DNA from: Clostridiales bacterium
GTDB taxonomy: Bacteria > Bacillota > Clostridia > Oscillospirales > CAG-272
Direction of reading: 5' to 3'
Length of the DNA: 9,601 bases
Assembly: GCA_012511425.1 (NCBI GenBank)
Contig: JAAZGC010000285.1
Coordinates: forward strand, 1 to 9,601
Under the pieces are notes generated by a model. That model was not told the DNA's origin, searched no databases, and saw only the letters and a list, made by a program, of their open reading frames with translations. Numbering within the stretch: position 1 is the stretch's first letter; each line of letters opens with the position of its first letter. Shown one piece after another: positions 1 through 6,088 of the stretch. A program made the translations under genes and the position numbers.

Positions 1-852
1 ATTATCGACTTAGGCGAGCTTTCCCGCAAATGCCGGGAGAACGACAGCCTGCTTATCGTCGACTCGGCGCACGGAGCGCATCTTAAATTCCACGACGGCG
101 GGAAATTGCATTCGATAACCTGCGGCGCCGATATCGCCGTCGATTCGCTGCATAAAACCCTCCCGGTGCTGACCGGATCTGCATTGCTGCATCTTTCTCC
201 GGGCTGCGGGTTCGACCGCGGCGACGCTCTTGCCGCGATGAAGCTCTTCGCTTCGACATCGCCTTCTTATCTCATAAACCTTTCGACCGAGCGCTGTCTT
301 TACAGGATGTGCAGAACCGGCGAGGAGGAGCTGTCGAATCTGCTTTCGCTGATCCTTTCGGCGCAGAGCCGCCTTGAAAGCCGCGGATATGAGTTTCTTA
401 CCGAACACCCCCGCGATCGGTTCCGAATGGTGCTTCGCGCCGAGAATGCCGCCGAAATCGCCGAAGGGCTGAAGAAAAAAGGTGTTGAGTGCGAGTTTTC
501 GGACAGCCGTGATGTCGTTCTGATCCCGTCCGTCATGAACACCGAAGCCGATTTTGAAAGGCTTGTCGCTGCGGCGTCGGAGCTAAAACCGGAAAAGGCG
601 AAAGAGCCGCTGCCGGATATGATATATGACATCCCGCTCCCGAAAACCGTCATGACGCTGCGAGAAGCGTCGCTGGCGGCGCATAAAACGGTGAGTCTCA
701 AAGCCTCCGAAGGGCTGATATGCGCTTCACCGCTCTACCCCTACCCGCCGGGAGTTCCGGTGGTTATGCCCGGAGAGCTGATATCAAAAGAATCGGTGCA
801 GCTGCTCCTGAACTCGGGTGTAAGCACCGCGTCGGTTATCGCAAAACCATAA
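1..852 (+). CDS. Orn/Lys/Arg decarboxylase-family PLP enzyme, 3' part (5' truncated)
   Basis: The frame is open from the first base and ends at TAA 850-852, leaving 283 residues; full-length members are usually about 450-490, so the N-terminal part lies outside the window. Seen: the fold-type I cofactor motif VDSAHGAH (window codons 20-27), with the Asp expected to contact the PLP ring nitrogen, and DSLHKTLP (codons 48-55), where Lys52 is the expected Schiff-base lysine. Near the C-terminus, the segment PYPPGVPVVMPGE matches the family's conserved C-terminal block. Family members are cytoplasmic and decarboxylate ornithine, lysine or arginine in polyamine synthesis or acid resistance; the substrate cannot be told from this fragment. 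A gene of this family (yaaO) also opens the related B. subtilis cluster. One oddity: the usual DEAHGAH appears here as DSAHGAH. Next gene darA starts 33 bases on. The family is certain, the substrate is not. Confidence 0.9.
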   Translation: MIDLGELSRKCRENDSLLIVDSAHGAHLKFHDGGKLHSITCGADIAVDSLHKTLPVLTGSALLHLSPGCGFDRGDALAAMKLFASTSPSYLINLSTERCLYRMCRTGEEELSNLLSLILSAQSRLESRGYEFLTEHPRDRFRMVLRAENAAEIAEGLKKKGVECEFSDSRDVVLIPSVMNTEADFERLVAAASELKPEKAKEPLPDMIYDIPLPKTVMTLREASLAAHKTVSLKASEGLICASPLYPYPPGVPVVMPGELISKESVQLLLNSGVSTASVIAKP

Positions 853-873
853 TATATATATTTTATTAAAAAC

Positions 874-878
874 GGAGG
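874..878 (+). promoter_or_regulatory. Shine-Dalgarno of darA
   Basis: A clean GGAGG lies 7 bases before the darA ATG, just after an AT-rich stretch that follows the decarboxylase stop. It supports the ATG at 886 as the start. Confidence 0.8.
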
Positions 879-885
879 CAGCACG

Positions 886-1209
886 ATGAAGCTGGTTATT
901 GCCATAGTAAACAACGACGATGCCAACATTGTCAATTCCAACCTTTCCAGAAGCGGCTTTTTCGTAACCAAGATAGCCTCCACGGGAGGCTTCCTGATGA
1001 ACGGCAACTCGACTTTCCTCATCGGCGTAAAGGATGAGGATGTCGACACCTGCATCGATATCATCGGCAAATACTCGAAGAAGCGCGTTCAGCAGGCGCC
1101 GGTCAGCATGAGCTACACCGGCCAGCCTTACGCCAGCTTTCCGGCGGAAGTCGTAGTCGGCGGCGCAACGATATTCGTAATGGATGTCGAAAAATTCGAG
1201 CGCGTATAA
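886..1209 (+). CDS. darA: Cyclic-di-AMP-binding PII-like protein DarA (YaaQ/PstA)
   Basis: A 107-residue protein that aligns end to end with B. subtilis DarA (YaaQ) as I remember it. Conserved parts include the N-terminal beta strand MKLVIAIV, the segment VTKIASTGGFL (about residues 27-37) followed by GNSTFLIGV (about 39-48), and the C-terminal VGGATIFVMDVEKFER. The family forms a PII-like trimer that binds cyclic-di-AMP at subunit interfaces; the conserved Thr-Gly-Gly-Phe loop belongs to the ligand region. It is cytoplasmic, and the downstream partner is not well established in most species. The start is set by a strong GGAGG. holB follows after 11 bases with its SD overlapping the darA stop, so the two are probably one operon. 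The usual neighbours tmk (before) and yaaR (after) are missing. The family assignment is secure. Confidence 0.95.
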   Translation: MKLVIAIVNNDDANIVNSNLSRSGFFVTKIASTGGFLMNGNSTFLIGVKDEDVDTCIDIIGKYSKKRVQQAPVSMSYTGQPYASFPAEVVVGGATIFVMDVEKFERV

Positions 1210-1220
1210 AGGAAAGACAG

Positions 1221-2249
1221 ATGCCTGAAAAAAGGGGCGATCCTTTTTCGGAAATTTACGGCAATTCGGAGCTTCTGGATTTCATAAGCTCAAGGATCGA
1301 AGACGGGGACCTTGCCCATGCCTATATCCTCGAAGGCCCGGACGGTTCGGGGAAGATGCTGCTTGCCGTATTGACGGCGGCCGCTCTCGCCGGATCGAAA
1401 TATTATTCGAAAGTCAAGCGGATGGTTTCCCCCGACGTCGTGGTCTTCGCCCCCCAGCCGGGACATAAATCGGTCACCGTCGACGAGATACGCGCCCTGA
1501 AAAGCGACGCAGCGATGACGCCGAATGAGCTTGACTGCCGGGTGTTCATCTTTGACGAAGCGCAGGATATGAGCACCGCCTCGCAGAACACCCTTTTGAA
1601 GCTCCTTGAAGAACCGCCGAAGAATGTCTATTTCTTCCTGCTATGCACCTCGGCGTCCGGACTTTTGCCGACGGTGCGCTCCCGCGCGCCGGTGCTTCGG
1701 ATGGAGCTGTTTTCCGACGGGGAGCTTCGCAGCTATCTGCTCGAAAACGTGAAAAAATCCCGCAGCTTCAGTGCCGACGACCTCGATATTGCGGTCAGAG
1801 CCGCACGAGGGACGATAGGCGGGGCGATAAGGTCTCTCTCCTCCCGCGCCGTCACGGCGGAAAGCGGAGACAGGGCGCTCGCTTCCGACCTGATTTCTAT
1901 TTCGGCGAAACTTTGTTCCGGCAGCCGCCCTTCAAAGCTGAAAGCCGACTTGTTTTCACTCGCTGCCCGCCTGCCGTCGGACAGACTTGAGCTTTCGGAG
2001 ATTCTTTCTCTCTCCGAATTCGCCCTGCGCGACCTTATCGCAGTAAAAGTCAACCCGGATATCGATCCGTCGGCGCTGCTCTTTTACAGAACTCCGGAGG
2101 AACCCAAAGCGCTTTCGGAGGAGACTCCGCTTGCCGATCTTTCCGGGATGTTTTCGATAATCGACGGCACAATAAACGAGCTTGCAATGAACGTAAACGT
2201 ATATACCACCCAGATATCGATGCTCTACCGCCTCAGCCGGCTCGGCTGA
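1221..2249 (+). CDS. holB: DNA polymerase III delta-prime subunit
   Basis: A 342-residue AAA+ clamp-loader protein. Seen: HAYILEGPDGSGK (residues 33-45, Walker A-like, followed by Met46 rather than Thr/Ser), VFIFDEAQDM (108-117, Walker B), the family signature NTLLKLLEEPP (123-133), and TVRSRA (151-156), which keeps the arginine-finger Ser-Arg of sensor motif SRC but has Ala for Cys. Delta-prime works in the cytoplasm with the tau/gamma (DnaX) and delta subunits to load the sliding clamp during replication. The cysteine-rich zinc module normally between Walker A and the PD[VL] strand is absent: residues 57-72 run from the helix to SPDVVVF with no cysteine. The start is supported by AAAGGA (1208-1213) overlapping the darA stop. 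The C-terminal third (about 210-342) is weakly conserved, as is normal for delta-prime. It could only be confused with DnaX, which is much longer. Confidence 0.9.
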   Translation: MPEKRGDPFSEIYGNSELLDFISSRIEDGDLAHAYILEGPDGSGKMLLAVLTAAALAGSKYYSKVKRMVSPDVVVFAPQPGHKSVTVDEIRALKSDAAMTPNELDCRVFIFDEAQDMSTASQNTLLKLLEEPPKNVYFFLLCTSASGLLPTVRSRAPVLRMELFSDGELRSYLLENVKKSRSFSADDLDIAVRAARGTIGGAIRSLSSRAVTAESGDRALASDLISISAKLCSGSRPSKLKADLFSLAARLPSDRLELSEILSLSEFALRDLIAVKVNPDIDPSALLFYRTPEEPKALSEETPLADLSGMFSIIDGTINELAMNVNVYTTQISMLYRLSRLG

Positions 2250-2291
2250 GCGAGCTTACTCTGCGTATTTTTTGAAAGCGAACCTGATTTT

Positions 2292-3602
2292 ATGATTAAA
2301 GAAGAATATACAAACGAGCAAAACTTATTACCGGAATTGAACGGCGCCGTCACGGACGAGGATTTTGCCGATTTTGAAAACAATGACATTTCGGAGGAAT
2401 CCGATTCCGAAACCCCGGACAGCGTCGAAGTCATCGGCGTTCAGTTCCAGAGAACCGGCAAGATATACTATTTCGATCCCCAGGGAGAGCAGTATCAGCC
2501 GCTATGCGGGGTTATCGTCGAGACAATGCGCGGGATTGAATACGGCACCTGCCGCATCGCAAACCGCTTCGTTCCCGGCAGCCAGATAGTGCCGCCGCTG
2601 CGCAGAGCCCTCCGCGCCGCGACTTCGGAAGACGACGATCATAATAAATTCAACAGCGAAAAGGAAAAAGAAGCCTCCGAAATCTGCCTCGAGCGGATCC
2701 GCGCGCACGGTCTTCAGATGAACCTGATCGACGTCGAATACACCTTCGACAACACAAAGCTGCTCTTTTATTTCACCGCCGAAGGAAGGGTTGATTTCCG
2801 CGATCTCGTAAAGGATCTGGCGTCGGTCTTCCGCACCCGCATCGAAATGCGTCAGGTCGGCATTCGGGATGAGGCAAAGCTTTTGGGCGGTCTCGGCGTC
2901 TGCGGGCGTCCTTTCTGCTGCGCCACCTTCCTTTCCGATTTCGGTCAGGTTTCGATCCATATGGCGAAGGAGCAGAATCTTTCGCTCAACAGCAATAAAA
3001 TATCCGGCTCCTGCGGGCGGCTGATGTGCTGTCTGCGCTTTGAATACGACACCTATCTCGATCTTTTGCGGCAACTGCCGCCGATCGAAAGCCGCGTTGC
3101 GACGCCGGACGGCGTCGGAGTCGTAATCGAGCTCAACGCACTTGCCGCGCTTGTAAAGGTAAAGCTCGAATCACAGGACAACGGCGGCATAAAGCTGTAT
3201 GATTCCGCCCTTGTTTCGACAGACCCTCAAAAGATAGCCGAAGCGGAAGCGGGTAAATTCATCCCCCGTCCGCCGGCGGCCGAACCCGAAGCAGCCGAGG
3301 AGGAAGCGCCGCCGCAGCCGGTGCAGGCCGGACTTTCGGAAGATGCCGCTGAAGAGATTTCGCCCCGTACTGAAATCGGCGGGAAAACGGACGCCGATGA
3401 ATCTGCCGAAGATTCCGAAGACGCAATTCCCGATGAATCCGACGACTCGGACGAGACGGCGGATAACGAAGAGGACGGAGCCGTAAAAGAGCCGAAGCGC
3501 AGATACAAGCAGAAATACCGCAGCGGCGGCAAAAACCGGAGCCGCAATTTTCGCCGCGGCAACGGGCGCACATCCGGCAGGAATCCCGAAAACGATGACT
3601 GA
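2292..3602 (+). CDS. ricT: RicT (YaaT), PSP1-domain subunit of the Ric/Y-complex, with long tails
   Basis: A 436-residue protein whose core, about residues 46-310, matches B. subtilis RicT: VEVIGVQFQRTGKIYYFDP at 45-63, a PSP1 C-terminal domain at about 110-195, and two cysteine clusters in CGRPFCC (Cys204, 209, 210) and CGRLMCC (Cys241, 246, 247). In B. subtilis RicT joins RicA (YmcA) and RicF (YlbF) in a complex carrying [4Fe-4S] clusters that promotes RNase Y-dependent mRNA processing and affects sporulation, competence and biofilm; RicT cysteines take part in cluster binding. Odd here: an acidic 45-residue N-terminal extension, and a C-terminal tail of about 115 residues that is first Ala/Glu/Asp-rich (about 318-400) and then strongly basic (about 401-430). 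The B. subtilis protein is near 275 residues. No other in-frame ATG fits; the SD is weak (GAAAGCG, 2275-2281). It ends the first gene group. Confidence 0.93.
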   Translation: MIKEEYTNEQNLLPELNGAVTDEDFADFENNDISEESDSETPDSVEVIGVQFQRTGKIYYFDPQGEQYQPLCGVIVETMRGIEYGTCRIANRFVPGSQIVPPLRRALRAATSEDDDHNKFNSEKEKEASEICLERIRAHGLQMNLIDVEYTFDNTKLLFYFTAEGRVDFRDLVKDLASVFRTRIEMRQVGIRDEAKLLGGLGVCGRPFCCATFLSDFGQVSIHMAKEQNLSLNSNKISGSCGRLMCCLRFEYDTYLDLLRQLPPIESRVATPDGVGVVIELNALAALVKVKLESQDNGGIKLYDSALVSTDPQKIAEAEAGKFIPRPPAAEPEAAEEEAPPQPVQAGLSEDAAEEISPRTEIGGKTDADESAEDSEDAIPDESDDSDETADNEEDGAVKEPKRRYKQKYRSGGKNRSRNFRRGNGRTSGRNPENDD

Positions 3603-3637
3603 AAATGTAAGTAAACACAATGTTTTCATTTAAGATA

Positions 3638-3666
3638 TTGATTTATCCGCCCGTGTGTGGTATAAT
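3638..3666 (+). promoter_or_regulatory. Sigma-A-type promoter of the ferredoxin gene
   Basis: The -35 TTGATT (3638-3643), a 17-base spacer, and a perfect -10 TATAAT (3661-3666) preceded by TGG, which makes it an extended -10. Transcription should start near 3673, giving a leader of about 20 bases. It is the best vegetative promoter in the window and stands in the 93-base gap after ricT. Confidence 0.85.
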
Positions 3667-3680
3667 TGCTTAACAATAAC

Positions 3681-3689
3681 AGGGAGGTG
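3681..3689 (+). promoter_or_regulatory. Strong Shine-Dalgarno that fixes the ferredoxin start
   Basis: AGGGAGGTG lies 6 bases before ATG 3696. It decides against an in-frame upstream TTG at 3666, which falls inside the -10 hexamer and therefore before the transcript begins. Confidence 0.85.
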
Positions 3690-3695
3690 TATATT

Positions 3696-3869
3696 ATGGC
3701 ATATAAAATTGAAGCCGATACCTGCATCGGCTGCGGCAGCTGTGCCGACGAGTGCCCGGTAGGCGCTATTTCGGAGAACGACGGAAAGTATGTGATCGAT
3801 GCCGATTCCTGCATCGACTGCGGCGCCTGCGCCGGAGTCTGCCCCGTCGAAGCGGTGAAAGAACCGTAA
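3696..3869 (+). CDS. Clostridial-type 2[4Fe-4S] ferredoxin
   Basis: A 57-residue acidic protein with two CxxCxxCxxxCP motifs: Cys10, 13, 16, 20 with Pro21, and Cys39, 42, 45, 49 with Pro50. In such ferredoxins three cysteines of one motif plus the last of the other ligate each cluster. The length and the pseudo-twofold repeat are those of C. pasteurianum-type ferredoxin (about 55 residues). It is a soluble low-potential electron carrier for enzymes such as pyruvate:ferredoxin oxidoreductase, hydrogenases and Fe-S or radical enzymes; the partner here is not indicated. It has its own promoter, a strong SD and a terminator, so it looks like a highly expressed single-gene unit placed within an otherwise translation/replication-related cluster. 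Its neighbour RicT is itself an Fe-S protein in B. subtilis; any functional link is inference. Start chosen from the SD and the promoter position. Confidence 0.95.
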   Translation: MAYKIEADTCIGCGSCADECPVGAISENDGKYVIDADSCIDCGACAGVCPVEAVKEP

Positions 3870-3888
3870 GCCAGCAAAGCAAAAACAT

Positions 3889-3917
3889 AAAGCAGACCTG
3901 CTCGGTCTGCTTTTTTT
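3889..3917 (+). terminator. Intrinsic terminator after the ferredoxin gene
   Basis: A perfect 10-bp stem AAAGCAGACC / GGTCTGCTTT (3889-3898 with 3904-3913) with a 5-base loop; the last Ts of the right arm belong to a run of seven Ts (3911-3917). It begins 20 bases after the ferredoxin stop and ends 13 bases before the trmN6 start. Confidence 0.92.
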
Positions 3918-3930
3918 ACAGAGAGTTTTT

Positions 3931-4671
3931 ATGGAAACGATTACTATAGGAGACGGTCTGACCCTGCATCAGGACAAAGCCGGTCTGAAATTCGGCACCG
4001 ACGCCCTGCTTCTCGCGGCATATATCAGAAAATGCGGTTTTCTGGTCGAATACGGCGCCGGCTCCGGCGCAGTCTCGCTGCTCGCCGCTTCAAGAGGGCG
4101 GGCGGACAGAGTTGCTGCGATAGAGATACAGGCAAGGCAATATGAGCTGCTTTGCAAGAATATCCTTGAAAACGATCTCTGCGATAATATAGAGCCGCTG
4201 CACCTCGACCTGCGCGAATACCGCCCCTCCCGCCATCCCGACGCCGTTGCGGCAAACCCGCCTTTTATGAAAATTGACAGCGGCTTTCCGGCGGAAGACG
4301 ATGGCAAAAACGCCGCAAGGCATGAAATTCACGGCGGCATCGGCGATTTCTGCCGGAACGCCGGAGCAATACTCGGCACCGGCGGCGCATTTTACTGTGT
4401 CTACCGTCCCGACCGCCTCCCGGATCTTCTGGCTGCAATGAGAGACAGCGGGCTCGGACTTCGGCGGATGACGATGGTGCACCACAGCATATCTCATCCC
4501 GCTTCGCTCGTCCTCTGCGAAGGGCGGAGAAGCGGAAAAGACGATGTTTTCGTCACAAGACCGCTGATCTTATATGAAAGCGGCGGCGAAAAAATACTGA
4601 CTCCCGATTACAGACGGATTTATGAAACCGGTGAATTCGATGAATCTTTCCTTCGCACCCGAAATCTCTGA
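3931..4671 (+). CDS. trmN6: TrmN6/YabB-like tRNA adenine-N6 methyltransferase
   Basis: A 246-residue Rossmann-fold SAM-dependent methyltransferase. Seen: the N-terminal family block LHQDKAGLKFGTDALLLA (about residues 12-29), SAM motif I VEYGAGSGAVSLLAA (39-53), an acidic end of the next strand (AAIEIQ, 62-67), and the catalytic NPPF (109-112) typical of enzymes that methylate exocyclic amino groups of adenine. E. coli TrmN6 (YfiC) makes m6A37 in tRNA1(Val), and B. subtilis YabB is the cluster relative; the exact tRNA target here is inferred from family and gene order. ATG 3931 follows only a weak purine stretch (AGAGAG, 3920-3925). It begins right after the ferredoxin terminator, with no room for a separate promoter in between, and overlaps the start of rsmI. 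The GIY-YIG gene (yazA) usually between these two is absent. Confidence 0.88.
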   Translation: METITIGDGLTLHQDKAGLKFGTDALLLAAYIRKCGFLVEYGAGSGAVSLLAASRGRADRVAAIEIQARQYELLCKNILENDLCDNIEPLHLDLREYRPSRHPDAVAANPPFMKIDSGFPAEDDGKNAARHEIHGGIGDFCRNAGAILGTGGAFYCVYRPDRLPDLLAAMRDSGLGLRRMTMVHHSISHPASLVLCEGRRSGKDDVFVTRPLILYESGGEKILTPDYRRIYETGEFDESFLRTRNL

Positions 4672-5527
4672 AGAAAAAAATAAAATACAGCCCGGCACTC
4701 TTTATCTGGTCGCAACTCCGATAGGTAACCTCGCCGACATTTCATCGAGGGCGCTGAAAGTCCTGAGCGAAGCCGACATTGTCGCCGCCGAAGACACCCG
4801 CGTCGGAGCGAAGCTGCTTTCTGCATTCGGAATAAAGCGCTCGATGATGCCTTATCGCGAACATAATATGCGCACCGCAGCGGAATTCATAATCGAAAAG
4901 CTGAAAGAGGGGCTGTCCTGCGCCGTCATTACCGACGCCGGAATGCCGGGGATATCCGATCCCGGCGCCGAGCTTGTTTCGGCCTGCGTCGACGCCGGGA
5001 TTTCGGTTAGCTGTGTGCCGGGGGCGAACGCCGCGCTTACCGCTCTTGTCCTTTCCGGGCTTGACACAAGCCGGTTCGCTTTCGAGGGATTTCTTTCCGA
5101 TGCCGGCAGGACGTCAAAACAGAAGCAGCGCCTCTCCGATATCGCGTCGGACACCCGCACCCTGATTTTTTACGAATCTCCGCACAGGCTCCCTGCAACT
5201 CTGGGGCTTTTAAAAGAAGCATTCGGAAACCGCAAAATCGCTGTCTGCCGCGAGCTTACCAAACTTAACGAGGAGATCCGGCGCTGTGATATCGACGGTG
5301 CAATCTCTTACTTTGAATCTAATGAGCCGAGGGGGGAATTCGTTCTCGTCGTCGAGGGAAGGCAGGCGGGGAATGAATTCTGGCGCAGCATGACGCCGCG
5401 GGAGCACGCCGAATATTACATGGAAAATCTGGGGCTTTCAAAAAACGACGCCTGCAAAGCCGCCGCCCGCGACCGCGGAGTTTCAAAAAGCGAGATCTAC
5501 CGCGAGTTCATCGAAAAATACGAATAA
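4622..5527 (+). CDS. rsmI: 16S rRNA (cytidine1402-2'-O)-methyltransferase RsmI
   Basis: A 301-residue tetrapyrrole-methylase-fold enzyme. The family motifs are all present in order: GTLYLVATPIGNL (residues 25-37), AEDTR (56-60), TDAGMPGISDPG (104-115), VPGANAALTAL (132-142), YESPHR (184-189) and CRELTKLNEE (209-218). The C-terminal 50 residues resemble the small helical C-terminal domain of RsmI. RsmI 2'-O-methylates C1402 of 16S rRNA in the decoding centre, working alongside RsmH. The first ATG (4622) overlaps trmN6 by 50 bases; a second in-frame ATG at 4640 (residue 7) gives a 32-base overlap and has a GGTG near the right distance, so the true start may be either. The overlap suggests translational coupling to trmN6. 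The Fur-family gene follows after 14 bases. Confidence 0.95.
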   Translation: MKPVNSMNLSFAPEISEEKNKIQPGTLYLVATPIGNLADISSRALKVLSEADIVAAEDTRVGAKLLSAFGIKRSMMPYREHNMRTAAEFIIEKLKEGLSCAVITDAGMPGISDPGAELVSACVDAGISVSCVPGANAALTALVLSGLDTSRFAFEGFLSDAGRTSKQKQRLSDIASDTRTLIFYESPHRLPATLGLLKEAFGNRKIAVCRELTKLNEEIRRCDIDGAISYFESNEPRGEFVLVVEGRQAGNEFWRSMTPREHAEYYMENLGLSKNDACKAAARDRGVSKSEIYREFIEKYE

Positions 5528-5541
5528 AAATTTATATTACC

Positions 5542-5970
5542 ATGAAAACCGAAAAAAACAAAAGTCCATATGTGACAAAGCAGCGCCGGATTATTCTCTC
5601 CTTTCTCGAAGAGCAGCGCGGGCGGCATTACAGCGCGCTCGAAATCTCCGATCGGCTGAAGGAAAGAGGGGAATCCATCGGTCAGGCGACGGTTTACCGC
5701 TCCCTCGAAAAGCTGGAAAGCGAGGGGCTTGCCTGCCGCCTTTACAGCGGCGAAGGTCAGCCGGCCTGCTGGATGCTCTGCGAAAAAGACGGCGACGCCG
5801 GTGAGCGGCATTATCATCTGGTATGCCGCAAATGCGGCGGGCTTACGCACATCGAGTGCGAATATCTCGAAAAACTTGCGCCGCATATTCTGGCAGAACA
5901 CGGATTTACCCTTGACCCATTCTGCAACGTGCTTTACGGCCTCTGCCGCAGCTGCAGCTCCGATGAATAA
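5542..5970 (+). CDS. Fur-family metal-responsive transcriptional regulator
   Basis: A 142-residue protein. An N-terminal winged helix spans about residues 10-65, with the recognition helix near GQATVYRSLEKLE (47-59). The C-terminal dimerisation domain has HYHLVCRKCGG (90-100) and GLCRSC (133-138). Cys95/98 and Cys135/138 make the standard structural Zn(Cys)4 site. His90, His92, Glu105 and His120 align with regulatory metal ligands of Fur and Zur, and His29 sits near the PerR His37 position. The Asp of PerR (Asp85) is not seen; instead Cys76 and Cys80 precede the HxH, as in Zur-type sites, so a zinc regulator is at least as likely as PerR or Fur. There are nine cysteines in all. No Shine-Dalgarno precedes the ATG, so coupling to rsmI is plausible. 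A strong terminator follows directly. The family is certain, the metal is not. Confidence 0.9.
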   Translation: MKTEKNKSPYVTKQRRIILSFLEEQRGRHYSALEISDRLKERGESIGQATVYRSLEKLESEGLACRLYSGEGQPACWMLCEKDGDAGERHYHLVCRKCGGLTHIECEYLEKLAPHILAEHGFTLDPFCNVLYGLCRSCSSDE

Positions 5971-5976
5971 ATTTTC

Positions 5977-6013
5977 GCTCTTTCCCTTACTTTCGGGAAA
6001 GGGCATTTTTGTT
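5977..6013 (+). terminator. Intrinsic terminator after the Fur-family gene
   Basis: A 10-bp stem GCTCTTTCCC / GGGAAAGGGC (5977-5986 with 5995-6004, one T-G wobble) with an 8-base loop, then A and five Ts followed by GTTT. It closes the trmN6-rsmI-fur unit and separates it from the secA promoter. Confidence 0.9.
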
Positions 6014-6052
6014 TGTGTACCGAACAAATCCCATATATTTACAAATTTGTCT

Positions 6053-6088
6053 TTTAATCGTTGCGGCCGCATGATATAATGATATAAT
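6053..6088 (+). promoter_or_regulatory. Dual overlapping sigma-A promoters of secA
   Basis: Two perfect TATAAT hexamers, at 6075-6080 and 6083-6088, each preceded by TGA and so each an extended -10. The first can pair with TTTAAT (6053-6058) and the second with TTGCGG (6061-6066), both at a 16-base spacing. Starts are expected near 6087 and 6095. The -35 elements are weak matches; the extended -10s carry the case. This part of the 208-base gap between terminator and secA otherwise holds AT-rich sequence. Confidence 0.75.

Noticed and set aside
853..872. AT-rich stretch before darA as a promoter
   Set aside because: There are TATATT-like bases but no acceptable -35 at a usable distance; it is probably just an intergenic spacer in an operon.
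2239..2273. Hairpin GCTCG/CGAGC overlapping the holB stop, followed by a T run
   Set aside because: The stem is only 5 bp plus a wobble, and the T run starts about 12 bases after it, so it is not a convincing intrinsic terminator; holB and ricT are more likely co-transcribed.
2502..3074. Long antisense open frame opposite ricT
   Set aside because: It is a by-product of codon bias in ricT; the translation shows no recognisable domain and there is no SD or promoter.
3600..3628. Possible hairpin TGAAAA/TTTTCA after ricT
   Set aside because: A 6-bp AT-only stem with a 17-base loop and no T run; too weak to call a terminator.
5525..5542. TATATT (5533-5538) before the Fur-family gene as a -10 for a leaderless transcript
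   Set aside because: The start site would fall at or after the ATG and no proper -35 is visible; coupling to rsmI explains the tight spacing better.
6041..6050. Perfect palindrome ACAAATTTGT just upstream of the secA promoter, as an operator
   Set aside because: It is only 10 bases, does not extend, does not match known Fur, PerR or Zur boxes, and about nine such palindromes are expected by chance in a window this size.
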